A DNA stretch of 58,756 nt from Desulfofundulus thermobenzoicus (GCF_009428905.1 NZ_WHYR01000021.1:1-58756), one strand, 5' to 3'. Numbered from the stretch's first letter, positions 1 to 10,196 are shown. Notes: generated from the sequence alone by a model not told the origin. A program made the numbers and translations.

Positions 1-441
1 GAAGAGGGCCGGGTGGTGGGGGTGGAGTCGTCCCCGGTGCTGGCCGCCCTGGTGGAGCACGGCCTGGCCGGATACAGGGGCCGGGGTTCAGAGGACCTGG
101 ACCGGGCCAGGACCAGGGTGGAGGTGGTTTGCGCGGACCACTTTGAATACCTGCGCAGTATACCCCGGAACAGCTTTGACGTGGTTTATTTCGATCCCAT
201 GTTCCGCTGCCCTTTAAGGCTTTCCAGCGCCATGGAACCGGTGAGGGGGGTGGCCAACCCGCAGCCTTTGCGCAGGGAGGCACTGCAGGAAGCCCTGCGG
301 GTGGCCCGCCGGCGGGTGGTAGTGAAGGAAACCCGGGAAAGCGGCGAATTTGCCCGGCTGGGCATCGGGAATGTCCAGGGGGGTAAGTACTCTCCGGTGG
401 CCTACGGCGTACTGGTCAAGGAGGTGGGGTCCGGTGTTTGA
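1..441 (+). CDS. Class I SAM-dependent methyltransferase, C-terminal part
   Basis: The gene is cut by the left edge: the frame is open from base 1 and the first in-window GTG (13) is probably internal. The visible start reads EEGRVVGVESSP, like the glycine-rich/acidic SAM-binding region of a Rossmann-fold methyltransferase, and FDVVYFDPMF near residue 60 resembles a motif IV DPPY/DPMF element. The substrate cannot be told. The stop overlaps the likely GTG start of miaA by 8 bases, so the two are translationally coupled. Family is fairly sure; function is not. Confidence 0.75.
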   Translation, partial: EEGRVVGVESSPVLAALVEHGLAGYRGRGSEDLDRARTRVEVVCADHFEYLRSIPRNSFDVVYFDPMFRCPLRLSSAMEPVRGVANPQPLRREALQEALRVARRRVVVKETRESGEFARLGIGNVQGGKYSPVAYGVLVKEVGSGV

Positions 442-1429
442 GCCCCTACCCCTGCTGGCCATAGTCGGTCCCACGGCAGTGGGTAAAACCGCCGTGTCCG
501 TGGAGGTGGCCCGTCGATTAAACGGGGAGATAGTCTCGGCCGATTCCATGCTCATTTACCGTTACCTGGACATTGGCACGGCCAAGCCTACCATGGCCGA
601 ACGCCGGGGCATCCCCCATCATATGATCGACATCATTGATCCCGATGAGCCGTACAGCGTAGCCCTGTACCAGGCGGCGGCCAGAAAGCACATCAACGAA
701 ATCTGGCAGCGGGGCAGGCTTCCCATGCTGGTGGGAGGCACCGGCCTTTTTGTCCGGTCCGTCGTCCGGCCCTATCATTTTACCGGCGCCGGGGTTGATC
801 CCCTCTTCCGGGAACAGATGGCTGAAGAGGCCCGCCGGCAGGGCCCCCTGGCCCTGCACCGGCGGTTGGCCCGGGTGGACCCGGTTTCGGCGGAGCGCAT
901 CCATCCCCATAATATTAAACGGGTCATCCGGGCGCTGGAAGTATACCACCTGACCGGCCGGCCCATGTCCGCCGGCCTGGAGAATGAAGCCCGGGGACCG
1001 GTGTATAACCTGCTGTTCATTGGTTTGACCATGGATCGCCGGCAGTTGTACCGCCGCATAGAAGACCGGGTTGATGAAATGATGGCTGCGGGCCTGGTGG
1101 AGGAAGTAAAGGGCCTGTTGCACAGGGGATATCATGCCGGTTTGCAGTCCATGCAGGGGTTGGGTTACCGGGAGATGGTTTACTACCTGCGCGGCCTCTG
1201 TTCCCGGGAAGAAGCGGTAAGGTTATTGAAAAGAAACACCCGGCGCTTTGCCAAGCGGCAGTTTACCTGGTTTCGCCGGGAGCCGGACATTCAATGGATT
1301 GATGTGGGCCGCTCCGGAGGTTCGGAAAAAACCGCCGCAGAAATTGCAGCCCGGGCAGCAGGAGTCTTCCCATATGTGTCGAAGAGCTATTTAGAGAAAA
1401 AATTACCAACGGAGGGACCCGCCAGATGA
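434..1429 (+). CDS. miaA: tRNA dimethylallyltransferase MiaA
   Basis: Transfers a dimethylallyl group to N6 of A37 in tRNAs reading UNN codons, in the cytoplasm. The protein (331 aa from the chosen start, normal for the family) has the P-loop GPTAVGKT near its N-terminus, the [18 protein letters not shown] substrate region, the GGTGLF motif, and C-terminal [15 protein letters not shown]. The longer open frame from 350 adds sequence without family character; GTG 434 starts directly before [16 protein letters not shown] and overlaps the upstream stop. It is followed by hfq with a 4-base overlap, the usual miaA-hfq pair. Confidence 0.95.
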   Translation: MFEPLPLLAIVGPTAVGKTAVSVEVARRLNGEIVSADSMLIYRYLDIGTAKPTMAERRGIPHHMIDIIDPDEPYSVALYQAAARKHINEIWQRGRLPMLVGGTGLFVRSVVRPYHFTGAGVDPLFREQMAEEARRQGPLALHRRLARVDPVSAERIHPHNIKRVIRALEVYHLTGRPMSAGLENEARGPVYNLLFIGLTMDRRQLYRRIEDRVDEMMAAGLVEEVKGLLHRGYHAGLQSMQGLGYREMVYYLRGLCSREEAVRLLKRNTRRFAKRQFTWFRREPDIQWIDVGRSGGSEKTAAEIAARAAGVFPYVSKSYLEKKLPTEGPAR

Positions 1430-1665
1430 CCAAGCCGCAAATAAATTTACAGGATGCTTTTCTCAACCAGGTGCGTAAGGAAAACATTCCCGTGACCATT
1501 TTTCTGGTCAACGGTTTCCAGCTAAAGGGAGTGGTCCGGGGGTTCGACAACTTTACCGTCATCCTGGAAAGCGACGGCAAACAAATGATGGTTTATAAGC
1601 ACGCCATTTCCACCATCAGTCCCATGCGCCCGGTGAATACCACCTTTTCTGAACCAAAGGTTTAA
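1426..1665 (+). CDS. hfq: RNA chaperone Hfq
   Basis: Sm-like RNA-binding protein that forms a hexameric ring and helps small RNAs pair with mRNAs. At 79 aa it has the usual size for Firmicute Hfq. Sm1 includes [21 protein letters not shown] and Sm2 holds the YKHAISTI signature that lines the uridine-binding pore. The ATG lies inside the miaA end (ATGA overlap), behind GGAGGGACC. Its stop overlaps by 4 bases the stop of the convergent LysR gene, so there is essentially no intergenic terminator between the two. Confidence 0.97.
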   Translation: MTKPQINLQDAFLNQVRKENIPVTIFLVNGFQLKGVVRGFDNFTVILESDGKQMMVYKHAISTISPMRPVNTTFSEPKV

Positions 1666-2582
1666 AGTGGTAGCTGGTCTCTCCGTTGGAGGGGCCTTTT
1701 TTCCTGGATAAATTCCCGGAAAACCCTGGCGGCGAAGCTGCCCGGCCATTCCGGCAGGTGGACCAGGTAGAGGAAACGGGTAAGATCCACCTTTTGCAGG
1801 CCTACCTGGCATACCCGGCCCAGGGCCAGGGGTTCGGCGGCGGCCAGGGCGGAGACCAGGCTGACCCCCAGGCCGGCCTGCACGGCGGTAATCACCGCCC
1901 GGGTGCTGCCCAGTTCCATCATCACCCGCGCTCCTTCCAGCGAATGGTTGTGCTCGGCCAGTTTTGCTTCCAGGGAGCGGCGGGTGCCCGAACCGGCCTC
2001 CCTTAAAATTAATGGCTGTTCCAGCAACTCCTCCAGGGTTACCGCTTCCCGGCCCGCCCAGGGGTGTTCCGGCCCCACGATCAGCACCAGCTGATCCTGG
2101 TGCCAGGGCAGGCATTCCAGCCCTTCCTCCCTGGCCGGCGCACCGGTTATCCCCAGGTCAATCTCCCTTTCCCGCACCCAGCGGATTACTTCGCCGCTGC
2201 CGGCTATGCGTAAAGCAACTTCCACTCCCGGATAAAGCTGGTGAAAGCGGCCGATGTACAGCGGCAAAAGATATTCCCCGGGAATGGTGCTGGCTCCCAG
2301 GTAGAGGTGCCCCTTGTGCAGGCCCTTTAGTTTGGCCATTCCTTCCATTATGTTCTGATAGTGGCGCAGCATTTGCCGGGCTTCGGGATAAAGAAGGCGG
2401 CCCGCTTCAGTCAATTCCACCCTTTTGTCCCCCCGGTAGAAAAGGGTGGTACCCAGGCTTTCCTCCAGGGATTTGATCTGAAAACTGACCGCCGGCTGGC
2501 TCATATAAAGCTGCCGGGCGGCCCGGGTAAAACTGCCCAACTCCGCCACCCATAAAAAAGCTTCCAGCTGTTTTAAATTCAT
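1662..2582 (-). CDS. LysR-family transcriptional regulator
   Basis: DNA-binding regulator of 306 aa. Residues 1-60 form the LysR winged helix ([20 protein letters not shown], then [16 protein letters not shown]), and residues 90-290 form a periplasmic-binding-protein-like effector domain. The effector part resembles CysL/CysB-like regulators of sulfur or selenium metabolism, but the effector cannot be read from sequence. It is transcribed away from the YnbB-type gene with only one base between them, on the same strand, so the two may share a transcript. Convergent with hfq. Confidence 0.9.
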   Translation of the reverse strand: MNLKQLEAFLWVAELGSFTRAARQLYMSQPAVSFQIKSLEESLGTTLFYRGDKRVELTEAGRLLYPEARQMLRHYQNIMEGMAKLKGLHKGHLYLGASTIPGEYLLPLYIGRFHQLYPGVEVALRIAGSGEVIRWVREREIDLGITGAPAREEGLECLPWHQDQLVLIVGPEHPWAGREAVTLEELLEQPLILREAGSGTRRSLEAKLAEHNHSLEGARVMMELGSTRAVITAVQAGLGVSLVSALAAAEPLALGRVCQVGLQKVDLTRFLYLVHLPEWPGSFAARVFREFIQEKRPLQRRDQLPL

Positions 2583-2583
2583 C

Positions 2584-3825
2584 TCAATCCACCGCCATTA
2601 TTTCCCTGGCCGCCGCCAGGACGGCCAGTTGCACATATTCTCTGGAAAGGCCCCCCTGCATGTATACGGTATAGGGTTCCCGCATGGGCGCGTCGGCGCT
2701 CAATTCAATGGAAGATCCTTGGACAAAGGTACCGGCCGCCATGATTACCGGGTCTTCGTATCCGGGCATGTCCACCGGTTCCGGCCGCACGTGGGCGTCC
2801 ACCGGGGAAGCCCTTTGCAGCCCCCGGCAGAAGGCCAGGACCCTTTCCCGGCTCCCCAGTTCAATGGCCTGGATGATATCGGTGCGTTCCTCCTCCGGTG
2901 CCGGGGAAACATTAAAGCCCAGGCGCTGGAAAAAACGGGCGGCAAAGATGGCCCCTTTTAAGGCCTCGGCCACCACATGGGGGGCCAGGTAAAGACCCTG
3001 AAAGAGCAGGCGCTGGTAGTCGGGGGAGGGGCCCACTTCCGATCCCAGTCCCGGTGCCGTCAGACGGGCGGCCGCCATCTCCACATAGGGTTGCCTTCCC
3101 ACCACATAACCGCCGCTGGGGGCCAGGCCTCCGCCCGGGTTTTTGATCAGGGAGCCGGCGGCCAGATCGGCCCCCACGGCTGCCGGTTCCATGGTTTCCA
3201 CAAATTCGCCGTAACAGTTGTCCACAAAGACCACCAGGTCCGGCTTTCGTTTTTTCAACCAGTGAATAACCCGGCCCATTTCCTCCAGTGTCATGGATGG
3301 CCGCCGGCTGTATCCCCGGGAGCGTTGCAGTAGCACCATCCGGGTATTCTGGTTAATGGCCCGGCCGATTCCCGGCCAGTCCAGCTGTCCATCGGGAAGC
3401 AAGTCCACCTGGCGGTAGGTGACTCCCAGCTCTTTTAACGAACCCGGGGCACAGCCCCGGATGCCGATCATTTCCTCCAATGTATCGTAGGGTGCTCCCT
3501 GTACGGCCAGCAGTTCGTCCCCCGGACGTAGGATACCGAACAAACAGAGGGCAATGGCGTGGGTGCCGGTGACAATTTGACTGCGCACCAGGGCTGCTTC
3601 GGCATAAAACGCCCGGGCATACACCGCTTCCAGCGCTTCCCGCCCCCGGTCGCCGTAACCGTAACCGGTGGAGCCCTTCAGGTGAAAATCGCTGACCCGG
3701 GCCTGATGAAAGGCGGCCAGCACCCGGGCGTGATTCTCCCTGGCCCTTATTTCCACCTGCCGGTAGAGGGGCTGTACTTCTGCGTCCACTTCCGCCGCCA
3801 GGGCATTCAGGTTTGAAATAATCAA
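2584..3825 (-). CDS. ynbB: PLP-dependent methionine gamma-lyase/YnbB-type protein
   Basis: Fold-type I PLP enzyme of the YnbB/'aluminium resistance' family, about 413 aa. Seen: the STGYGYGDRGREALE region, IVTGTHAIALCLFGILRPGD cofactor-phosphate region, VFVDNCYGEF (PLP aspartate) and SLIKNPGGGLAP with the likely Schiff-base lysine. True substrate is unknown in most members; C-S lyase activity is a family inference. TTG at 3825 is chosen because GGAAGGGG lies 7 bases upstream; the longer TTG start at 3846 has no ribosome-binding site. miaA, hfq, ynbB and spoVK also sit near each other in bacilli. Confidence 0.85.
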   Translation of the reverse strand: MIISNLNALAAEVDAEVQPLYRQVEIRARENHARVLAAFHQARVSDFHLKGSTGYGYGDRGREALEAVYARAFYAEAALVRSQIVTGTHAIALCLFGILRPGDELLAVQGAPYDTLEEMIGIRGCAPGSLKELGVTYRQVDLLPDGQLDWPGIGRAINQNTRMVLLQRSRGYSRRPSMTLEEMGRVIHWLKKRKPDLVVFVDNCYGEFVETMEPAAVGADLAAGSLIKNPGGGLAPSGGYVVGRQPYVEMAAARLTAPGLGSEVGPSPDYQRLLFQGLYLAPHVVAEALKGAIFAARFFQRLGFNVSPAPEEERTDIIQAIELGSRERVLAFCRGLQRASPVDAHVRPEPVDMPGYEDPVIMAAGTFVQGSSIELSADAPMREPYTVYMQGGLSREYVQLAVLAAAREIMAVD

Positions 3826-4033
3826 TGGGGATCCCCTTCCACCCAATTAAACTTATTTTCTGCCGGTTTTGCATGGTGACCGGCGTTCAACCGTTGTTGG
3901 TGTTAAATACCATTAAATATTTCCCGGCAGGAAAAGTCGTAATCGAACTTATTTTAATTGCCGGTGGTTCACCATATCAGTACGGGGAACGACTACCGGT
4001 ATGTTTGGTTTTCCGTTGCCGGGAAAGGCAAAC

Positions 4034-4984
4034 TTACCGGTTTGACGGGTTGCTTTGCCGGGCCTGGAGCATATCTTCCCGGGTAATGGTCATCAGTTCC
4101 TCCCGGCTAACGTGTCCCCTGCGCACCAGGCGTACGGCCTGCTGGCGGATGGCCTGCTCGATCAGGTTGCGCACCAGGCGGGCGTTGCCGCTGTGGATGT
4201 GGTTGAGTCTGGTTTCCTCCAGGATCAGGCGCAGTTCATCCCTGGCTCCGGCGGATAACCGGTACTGTCGCTTTTGCAGCATCAGATCGGCAATGGCCAG
4301 CAGTTCGCCGGTGGTGTAATCGGGAAAGGTGATGTGAATGGGGAACCGGGAGCGCAGCCCCGGATTGGTTTCCACAAACCATTCCATTTCATGGCGGTAG
4401 CCGGCCAGGATGAGGATCAGGTTGTCCTTATGGTCTTCCATGCCTTTGACCAGGGCGTCGATGGCCTCCCGGCCGAAATCCTTTTCCCCGCCCCGGGCCA
4501 GGGAATAGGCTTCGTCGATAAACATGATGCCGCCCAGGGCCTTTTTTATTTGCTCCCTGGTTTTCTGGGCGGTGTGGCCGATATATTCCCCCACCAGATC
4601 GGCCCTTTCCACTTCCACCAGGTGACCTTTGGGTAAAACACCCATTTCCTTGAAGAGGCGGCCGATGATCCGGGCCACCGTGGTTTTCCCCGTGCCGGGA
4701 TTGCCCTTGAAGATCATGTGCAATACCTGTGGTTCGGTGGCCAGTTTTTCTTTCTGCCGGCGGCGTTGAATTTCCACGAAAGCGTGGATCTCGCCCACCA
4801 GCTTCTTAACCCCCTGCAGGCCCACCAGCTGGTCCAGTTCCTTCATGATTTCCCGGATGTTTTTTTGCCCCTGGTCGTCGCCGGGCGGCAGATCCTTTTT
4901 CGGCTGTTTTTCCGCCGGCAGGTTCTGCCGGTTGAATTCCACCACCCGGTAACCGGGACCGGGCCTGAAGCTGATTCTGGCCAA
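4034..4984 (-). CDS. spoVK: Stage V sporulation protein K, AAA+ ATPase (CbbX/SpoVK family)
   Basis: AAA+ ATPase needed for spore maturation in bacilli, mother-cell expressed there. The 316-aa protein has Walker A GNPGTGKTTVA (about residue 95), Walker B GGIMFIDEAYSL, sensor 1 LILILAGY, and the arginine-finger region NPGLRSRFP, in the order typical of CbbX/SpoVK. The first 50 residues are a low-complexity lead. TTG 4984 lies behind GAGGTGATC. Its presence supports an endospore-forming host. The 265-base gap before the divergent sensor kinase should hold both promoters; none was clear enough to call. Confidence 0.93.
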   Translation of the reverse strand: MARISFRPGPGYRVVEFNRQNLPAEKQPKKDLPPGDDQGQKNIREIMKELDQLVGLQGVKKLVGEIHAFVEIQRRRQKEKLATEPQVLHMIFKGNPGTGKTTVARIIGRLFKEMGVLPKGHLVEVERADLVGEYIGHTAQKTREQIKKALGGIMFIDEAYSLARGGEKDFGREAIDALVKGMEDHKDNLILILAGYRHEMEWFVETNPGLRSRFPIHITFPDYTTGELLAIADLMLQKRQYRLSAGARDELRLILEETRLNHIHSGNARLVRNLIEQAIRQQAVRLVRRGHVSREELMTITREDMLQARQSNPSNR

Positions 4985-5249
4985 GGGTGATCACCTCGCC
5001 GGCTGTGGCACTTATTAACATTATACGCCCGCCGGAAAGGATTCATTTCCCCTGTGAAGTGATTAATCAGAGGCGGCCGGTGATGGAGGCGGCCTTGTGG
5101 GCAGGTGTTGTTTTATGGGCAGATCTTCGTTATCGCACGGATTTCTCCTGCCGTCTACCGTTATTTTTCTTAAAGCAGGGGAGGGTTTACCCCTCCGGAC
5201 AGCGAATATACACCAATAGTCCCAATGGTCTTAATTTTCCGGGGGAGAG

Positions 5250-6851
5250 ATGGCTGTTTTGGGGACATACCGGCGCATTTTACCCCTGCGGGCCAGGCTG
5301 GCCATATTGTCCTTTGTTTCAGTGGTGCTGGCCATTCTGGTGGCCGTTGTCCTCATGGGGATGAAGATATCCCACCTGCTGGAGGAAGAAATGGGCATGC
5401 GTGCCCTGGCCATCGCCCGTACCCTGGCCCAGATGGAGTCCATACAGAACAATGTGGGTCGCCCCGGGGGTGCCGCCGTCATCCAGCCCATTGCGGAAAA
5501 GACCAGGCTGGCCACGGGGGTGGCTTATATTGTGGTGGTGGATATGAACCGGGTGCGTTATTCCCACCCGGTGGCCGAACGCATCGGGGGCCGGTTTACC
5601 GATCCGGACCTGGATCAGGCCCTGTCCGACCGGGAATATACCACCCGTACCGCCGGGGTGATGGGACCGGCTGTACGGGCCTTTTCGCCCATCAAGGTGG
5701 ATGAGGGCACCAGGCAGGTGGGTGTGGTGGTGGTGGGCATTATCACCCCCACCTTTGGCGAGCTTTTCCGGGCCATTCAGGCACAGCTTTATCCTTCACT
5801 GGCTGTGGGATTGCTGGCTGCTTTACTGGGTTCCCTGTATCTGGCCAGCCGGATCAAAGGGGCCATGTTCAGCCTGGAGCCCGAGGAAATCGCCCGCATT
5901 CTGGAAGAGCGTACGGCCATGCTCCAGGCCATGGGCGATGGTATTATCGCCATCGACCGGGATGAACGCATTACTGTGCTTAATGAAGAAGCCAAGCGCC
6001 TACTGGGCGTGAAGGATGACATGGTGGGCCGCCCCATCCGGGAGGTGCTGGCCGACAGCTTTTTGCCCCGTGTTTTACGAACGGGACAACCGGAGTTCAA
6101 CCAGGAGAGGGTTTTAAACAATACCATAATTATTGTCAACCGGGTGCCCGTACGGGTTAAAGGGAAAATTGTGGGCGCCCTGGCTTCCTTCCGGGACCGT
6201 ACGGAGGTACACCGCCTGGCCGAGGAGCTGACCGGGGTCAAGTCCTTTGTGGAGGCACTGCGGGTGCAGAACCATGAGTATTTAAACCGCCTGCATACTA
6301 TAGCCGGGTTAATCCAGCTGGACCGGTCACAGGAAGCCGTAGACTATATCTTTGCCGTTACCGAAGAACAGCAGGAACTGACCCGTTTATTAACCAAAAA
6401 CGTTTGTGACTACAGTATTGCTGGATTGCTGCTGGGCAAATACAGCCGGGCCCGCGAGCTGAAGGTGGAACTGGCCATCGACCGCTCCAGCCGGCTTTCC
6501 CGTCTGCCCCCCCGTATGGATGCCGCCGCCCTGGGGGTGGTCCTGGGCAATCTCCTGGAAAACGCCCTGGACGCGGCCCGGGAAATGGAACCGGCCCGGC
6601 GGCAGGTGTATTTTGCCATGAGGGATGACCCGGAGGGCCTGGTGATGATGGTGCGGGATAGGGGACCGGGCATACCGGAGCATCTCCGGGAGCAGATTTT
6701 TAAACAGGGCTTTTCCACCAAGGGGAATGGGCGGGGCATTGGCCTGTATCTGGTGAAAAAACATGTGGATACGGCCGGAGGGGAGATTAACCTGCATTCC
6801 CGGGAGGGGGAAGGAACCACGGTGACGGTGCGTATACCTTATTCAGCCTGA
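5250..6851 (+). CDS. CitA/DcuS-type sensor histidine kinase for di/tricarboxylates
   Basis: Membrane sensor kinase, 533 aa. TM1 is at about residues 14-37, followed by an extracytoplasmic PAS/Cache-like sensor (EKTRLATGVAYIVVVDMNRV), TM2 near 173-195, a cytoplasmic PAS, a short SpoB-type dimerisation helix with the phospho-acceptor histidine in RVQNHEYLNRLH, and an ATPase domain with NLLENALDAA, DRGPGIP and GRGIGLYLVKKH. CitA, DcuS and DctS relatives sense citrate, C4-dicarboxylates or related acids. Its regulator follows, then a TRAP transporter, so its signal is probably the imported acid (inference from context). Confidence 0.9.
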   Translation: MAVLGTYRRILPLRARLAILSFVSVVLAILVAVVLMGMKISHLLEEEMGMRALAIARTLAQMESIQNNVGRPGGAAVIQPIAEKTRLATGVAYIVVVDMNRVRYSHPVAERIGGRFTDPDLDQALSDREYTTRTAGVMGPAVRAFSPIKVDEGTRQVGVVVVGIITPTFGELFRAIQAQLYPSLAVGLLAALLGSLYLASRIKGAMFSLEPEEIARILEERTAMLQAMGDGIIAIDRDERITVLNEEAKRLLGVKDDMVGRPIREVLADSFLPRVLRTGQPEFNQERVLNNTIIIVNRVPVRVKGKIVGALASFRDRTEVHRLAEELTGVKSFVEALRVQNHEYLNRLHTIAGLIQLDRSQEAVDYIFAVTEEQQELTRLLTKNVCDYSIAGLLLGKYSRARELKVELAIDRSSRLSRLPPRMDAAALGVVLGNLLENALDAAREMEPARRQVYFAMRDDPEGLVMMVRDRGPGIPEHLREQIFKQGFSTKGNGRGIGLYLVKKHVDTAGGEINLHSREGEGTTVTVRIPYSA

Positions 6852-6978
6852 TCAATCCCGGAAAAGGGAAGGGGTGACTCTACCCGCTTAAATTAAGAAG
6901 TAACGTTGTCCAACCAGCTAGGAGGAATAACGGCCCGGCCGGGGGTGACCGCAGGACAGACACGAGGGGTGATTTTTC

Positions 6979-7743
6979 TTGGGCGATATCGGTGTACTCA
7001 TTGTAGAAGATGATCCCATGGTGGTGGAGGTAAACCGGGGCTTTGTCAACGCCGTGCCCGGCTTTCAGGTGGTGGGGGTGGCCCGCACCGGCCGGGAGGC
7101 GGTGGAAATGGTGGTCCGTTTAAAACCGGCCCTGACCCTCCTGGATGTCTACCTGCCCGATATCAGTGGCTTAGAAGCCCTGCAGGAAATCCGCCGCCGG
7201 GGGTTGCCCACGGATGTATTGCTGGTCACTGCTGCCCAGGACGTGGAAACCATTCAAAACGCCTTCCGTTACGGAGCGGTGGATTACATTATCAAGCCTT
7301 TTAAATTTAACCGTTTGAAGACCGCCCTGGAGGGTTTCGCCCTTTTATACAGCCGGTTGAATAAGGATGACCGGCTGGAGCAGGACGATATCGACCGCCT
7401 GGCCCTGGGGTGGGCGCCGGTGGCGGCCGCGGAAACAACGGCCGCAAAGGAAGGGCAGGTTACTGGAAGTTCCCCCGGAAGGATACCGGGGGCCGCCGGC
7501 CAAAATGGACCGGAGGAAATGCCCAAAGGCTTAAACGAAGTGACATTAAAGCAGGTTTTACTTCATCTGATTAAAGACGGGGGTGCCCTTTCAGCCGAAG
7601 AGGTGGCCGCCGGTCTGGGCCTGGCCCGGGTGACCGCCCGCCGTTACCTGGAATACCTGGCCGCACTGGGTAAGGTCACCCTGGAACTGCAGTATGGTTC
7701 TGTAGGCCGTCCCATCAAAAGGTACAAAATTAAAGATCTGTGA
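6979..7743 (+). CDS. CitB/DcuR-type response regulator
   Basis: Partner of the upstream sensor kinase, 254 aa. The N-terminal receiver has the acidic pair EDDP, phospho-acceptor Asp in LLDVYLPDISGLE and lysine in YIIKPFKFNRL. After a variable linker (residues 140-180) comes a C-terminal HTH of the CitB type (EEVAAGLGLARVTARRYLEY). TTG 6979 is used because GAGGGG lies just upstream and no ATG fits. The 127-base gap to the kinase holds a GC-rich stretch but no clear terminator. Likely controls the TRAP genes downstream (inference). Confidence 0.9.
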   Translation: MGDIGVLIVEDDPMVVEVNRGFVNAVPGFQVVGVARTGREAVEMVVRLKPALTLLDVYLPDISGLEALQEIRRRGLPTDVLLVTAAQDVETIQNAFRYGAVDYIIKPFKFNRLKTALEGFALLYSRLNKDDRLEQDDIDRLALGWAPVAAAETTAAKEGQVTGSSPGRIPGAAGQNGPEEMPKGLNEVTLKQVLLHLIKDGGALSAEEVAAGLGLARVTARRYLEYLAALGKVTLELQYGSVGRPIKRYKIKDL

Positions 7744-7924
7744 ACACAAAGACCAAAATTAACTTAATGACCATAATGTTGCCGTGGGTATGCCGGGAGG
7801 TTAAAATGAGGACAGGTTTTGAGAAAAGGAGTTCAATTTTGTGGGGCATAAGTTGGGAATTTTCATATAATTGAGATTGTTTTTCCGCGTTGGCTCCGTA
7901 ATAAAGGGGGCTTCAAGGGTAGAC

Positions 7925-8986
7925 ATGACGGGCCGGGTCAGATGGATATTAATTCTAGCGGTATTGTTCCTCCTTACCACCGGTTGCGACCGGCGGGGAC
8001 CCGACGGGGAGCAGGTGGATCCCCGGGAGAAGATCGTGATCAAGTTTTCCCATGTGGTGGCCGAGGACACACCCAAGGGGCAGGCGGCCCGGCGGTTTGC
8101 CCGGCTGGTGCAGGAACGTACCGGGGGCCGGGTGGAAGTACAGGTCTTTCCCAATTCGACCCTCTATAAGGACGGGGAGGAAATGGACGCCCTGCAGCAG
8201 GGGGCGGTCCAGATCATTGCCCCCACCACTTCCAAGCTCGGCAGCCTGGCCCCCCAGTGGCAGCTACTGGACCTGCCCTATCTTTTTCAGAACGAAGACG
8301 AGGTGCACCGGGCGCTGGACGGCGAAGTGGGCCAGAAGCTCTTTGCCGCTCTGGAAGCCCATAACGTTCATCCCCTGGCCTTCTGGGATAACGGATTCAA
8401 GCAGATGACCGGCAGCAAGGGACCCCTGGTTCATCCCCGGGATTTTGCCGGACAAACCTTTCGGGTGATGATCAACAGCCGGGTGCTGGAAGAACAATTT
8501 CGCTGCCTGGGCGCCCGGGCCACCGGCCTGCCCTTCAGTGATGTCTACGGCGCCCTGGCCAGCGGGCAGGTGGACGGCCAGGAAAACACCATGTCCAACA
8601 TTTATTCCCAGCGTTTTTATGAGTATCAGCCCTACCTGACGGTGAGCAACCACGGCTACATAGGCTATGTGGTGCTGACCAGTGCCACCTTCTGGCGCTC
8701 CCTGCCGCCCGACATCCGCAGGATTATTGAGGAGACCATGGCCGAGGTAACCCTGTGGGAACGGGAGCAGGCGTCCCGTTTGAATGACGAAAACTTCCGG
8801 CAGATTAAGGAGTCGGGAAAAGTACAGGTACACATGCAGACGGCGGAGGAAAGGCGGGAGTGGCAGGAGGCACTGGAGCCCCTGTACAGGAATTTCAGGC
8901 CGGTAATCGGCGCCGATTTACTGGATGAGGTTTTCCGGTTAAAGGCCGCCCGTGCCCCGGGTTCCGGAAGAGAGCTTTCAGAATGA
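7925..8986 (+). CDS. dctP: TRAP transporter substrate-binding lipoprotein DctP (copy 1)
   Basis: Extracytoplasmic solute receptor of a TRAP transporter, 353 aa. The N-terminus is a lipoprotein signal ending in lipobox LTTGC. IVIKFSHVVAEDTPKGQA opens the DctP fold, and TFRVMINSR holds the arginine expected to bind the substrate carboxylate. ATG 7925 starts directly at the signal peptide; the open frame extends up to a TTG at 7871 but that adds unneeded residues. It is clearly paralogous to the next gene. Being next to the two-component system, it might feed the sensor rather than the permease (speculative). Confidence 0.88.
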   Translation: MTGRVRWILILAVLFLLTTGCDRRGPDGEQVDPREKIVIKFSHVVAEDTPKGQAARRFARLVQERTGGRVEVQVFPNSTLYKDGEEMDALQQGAVQIIAPTTSKLGSLAPQWQLLDLPYLFQNEDEVHRALDGEVGQKLFAALEAHNVHPLAFWDNGFKQMTGSKGPLVHPRDFAGQTFRVMINSRVLEEQFRCLGARATGLPFSDVYGALASGQVDGQENTMSNIYSQRFYEYQPYLTVSNHGYIGYVVLTSATFWRSLPPDIRRIIEETMAEVTLWEREQASRLNDENFRQIKESGKVQVHMQTAEERREWQEALEPLYRNFRPVIGADLLDEVFRLKAARAPGSGRELSE

Positions 8987-9155
8987 CATAAACAGGTTCC
9001 CGGGTTTGCATTGGTGTCGTCGAGGTAAAAATGGAGAAGGGGGTGAGGAAACCAGCGCCAGTAGCAATAAACTTCAGAAGCGATTAAAGGTTGGCAATGT
9101 TCAAAAGGTTTGGATTTGACTGATTGCGGAAAACAATGGAGGAGGTCGAGCAATA

Positions 9156-10184
9156 ATGAAAAAAATATTTTCTGTTGTACTGGTGGCCCTGCTGGCGGTG
9201 GGGTTAATGCTGGTGGCTTCCGGCTGTGGTGGCGGCGGCAGCAGCAGTCAGCAAGCTGGCGGGACGAAAACCATCACAGTCAAATTCTCCCACGTAGTGG
9301 CCGAGAGCACGCCGAAGGGACAGGCGGCTCTGAAATTCAAAGAACTGTTGGAGAGTAAGTCCAACGGCCAGTTCAAGGTGGAAGTTTACCCCTCTTCCCA
9401 GCTTTACGGTGACCCGGAAGAAATGGAAGCTTTATTAGCCAACAATGTACAGTTGATTGCTCCTTCGGCGACCAAGCTGGTGGGTTTAAACCCCGCCTTT
9501 CAGCTGGTGGATATGCCTTTTTTGTTCAAGAACGACCAGGCCGCCTACAATTTCTATGACGGAGAGTACGGGCAAAAATTAATGCATTCCCTGGAAAACA
9601 AGGGCATCCTGGGCCTGGCCTGGTGGCCCAACGGTTCCAAGCATTTCACCAACAGCAAACGGCCGCTGAAAAGACCGGCAGACTTCCAGGGCTTGAAGTT
9701 TCGCACCCAGAGCGGCGGCGTGCTGGACGACCAGTTCAAAGCCCTGGGGGCCGGTTCCCAGACCATAGCCTTTGGAGAAGTGTATCAGGCATTGCAGAAC
9801 AAGACGGTGGACGGGACGGAGAATACCTTTAACAACATTGATACCCAAAAATACGCCGAAGTGCAGAAATACATGACCGTTTCCTACCACGGCCGTATAG
9901 ATTATGTGGTGCTCACCAATACCAAGTTCTGGAACAGCCTGACCGAAGACCAGAAGAAGCTGTTTACCGAGTGTATGAATGAGGCCACCAAATATGAACG
10001 CAAACTGGCCGATGAACTGAACCAGAAGAGCTTTGAAAACTTGAAGAACAGCGGCAAAATGGAAATCTATACCCTTACAGATGCCGACCGGGAGGCCTTT
10101 GTCAAGGCCATGCAGCCGGTTTATGATAAGTATACCGATAAGATTGGCAAAGAATATATTGAAGCGGCCCGGAACAGCAAATAA
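9156..10184 (+). CDS. dctP: TRAP transporter substrate-binding lipoprotein DctP (copy 2)
   Basis: Second solute receptor, 342 aa, with an N-terminal lipoprotein signal ending LVASGC followed by a glycine/serine linker. TITVKFSHVVAESTPKGQA closely parallels copy 1, as do the PLKRPADFQGLKFRTQSGG region with the carboxylate-binding arginine and the QALQNKTVDGTENTFNNI segment. ATG sits behind GGAGGAGGTCGAG. It lies immediately before the permease genes, separated by a strong stem-loop (10197-10229), and so is probably the working receptor for DctQM. Substrate probably a dicarboxylate. Confidence 0.93.
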   Translation: MKKIFSVVLVALLAVGLMLVASGCGGGGSSSQQAGGTKTITVKFSHVVAESTPKGQAALKFKELLESKSNGQFKVEVYPSSQLYGDPEEMEALLANNVQLIAPSATKLVGLNPAFQLVDMPFLFKNDQAAYNFYDGEYGQKLMHSLENKGILGLAWWPNGSKHFTNSKRPLKRPADFQGLKFRTQSGGVLDDQFKALGAGSQTIAFGEVYQALQNKTVDGTENTFNNIDTQKYAEVQKYMTVSYHGRIDYVVLTNTKFWNSLTEDQKKLFTECMNEATKYERKLADELNQKSFENLKNSGKMEIYTLTDADREAFVKAMQPVYDKYTDKIGKEYIEAARNSK

Positions 10185-10196
10185 ATAGCCGGCAGG

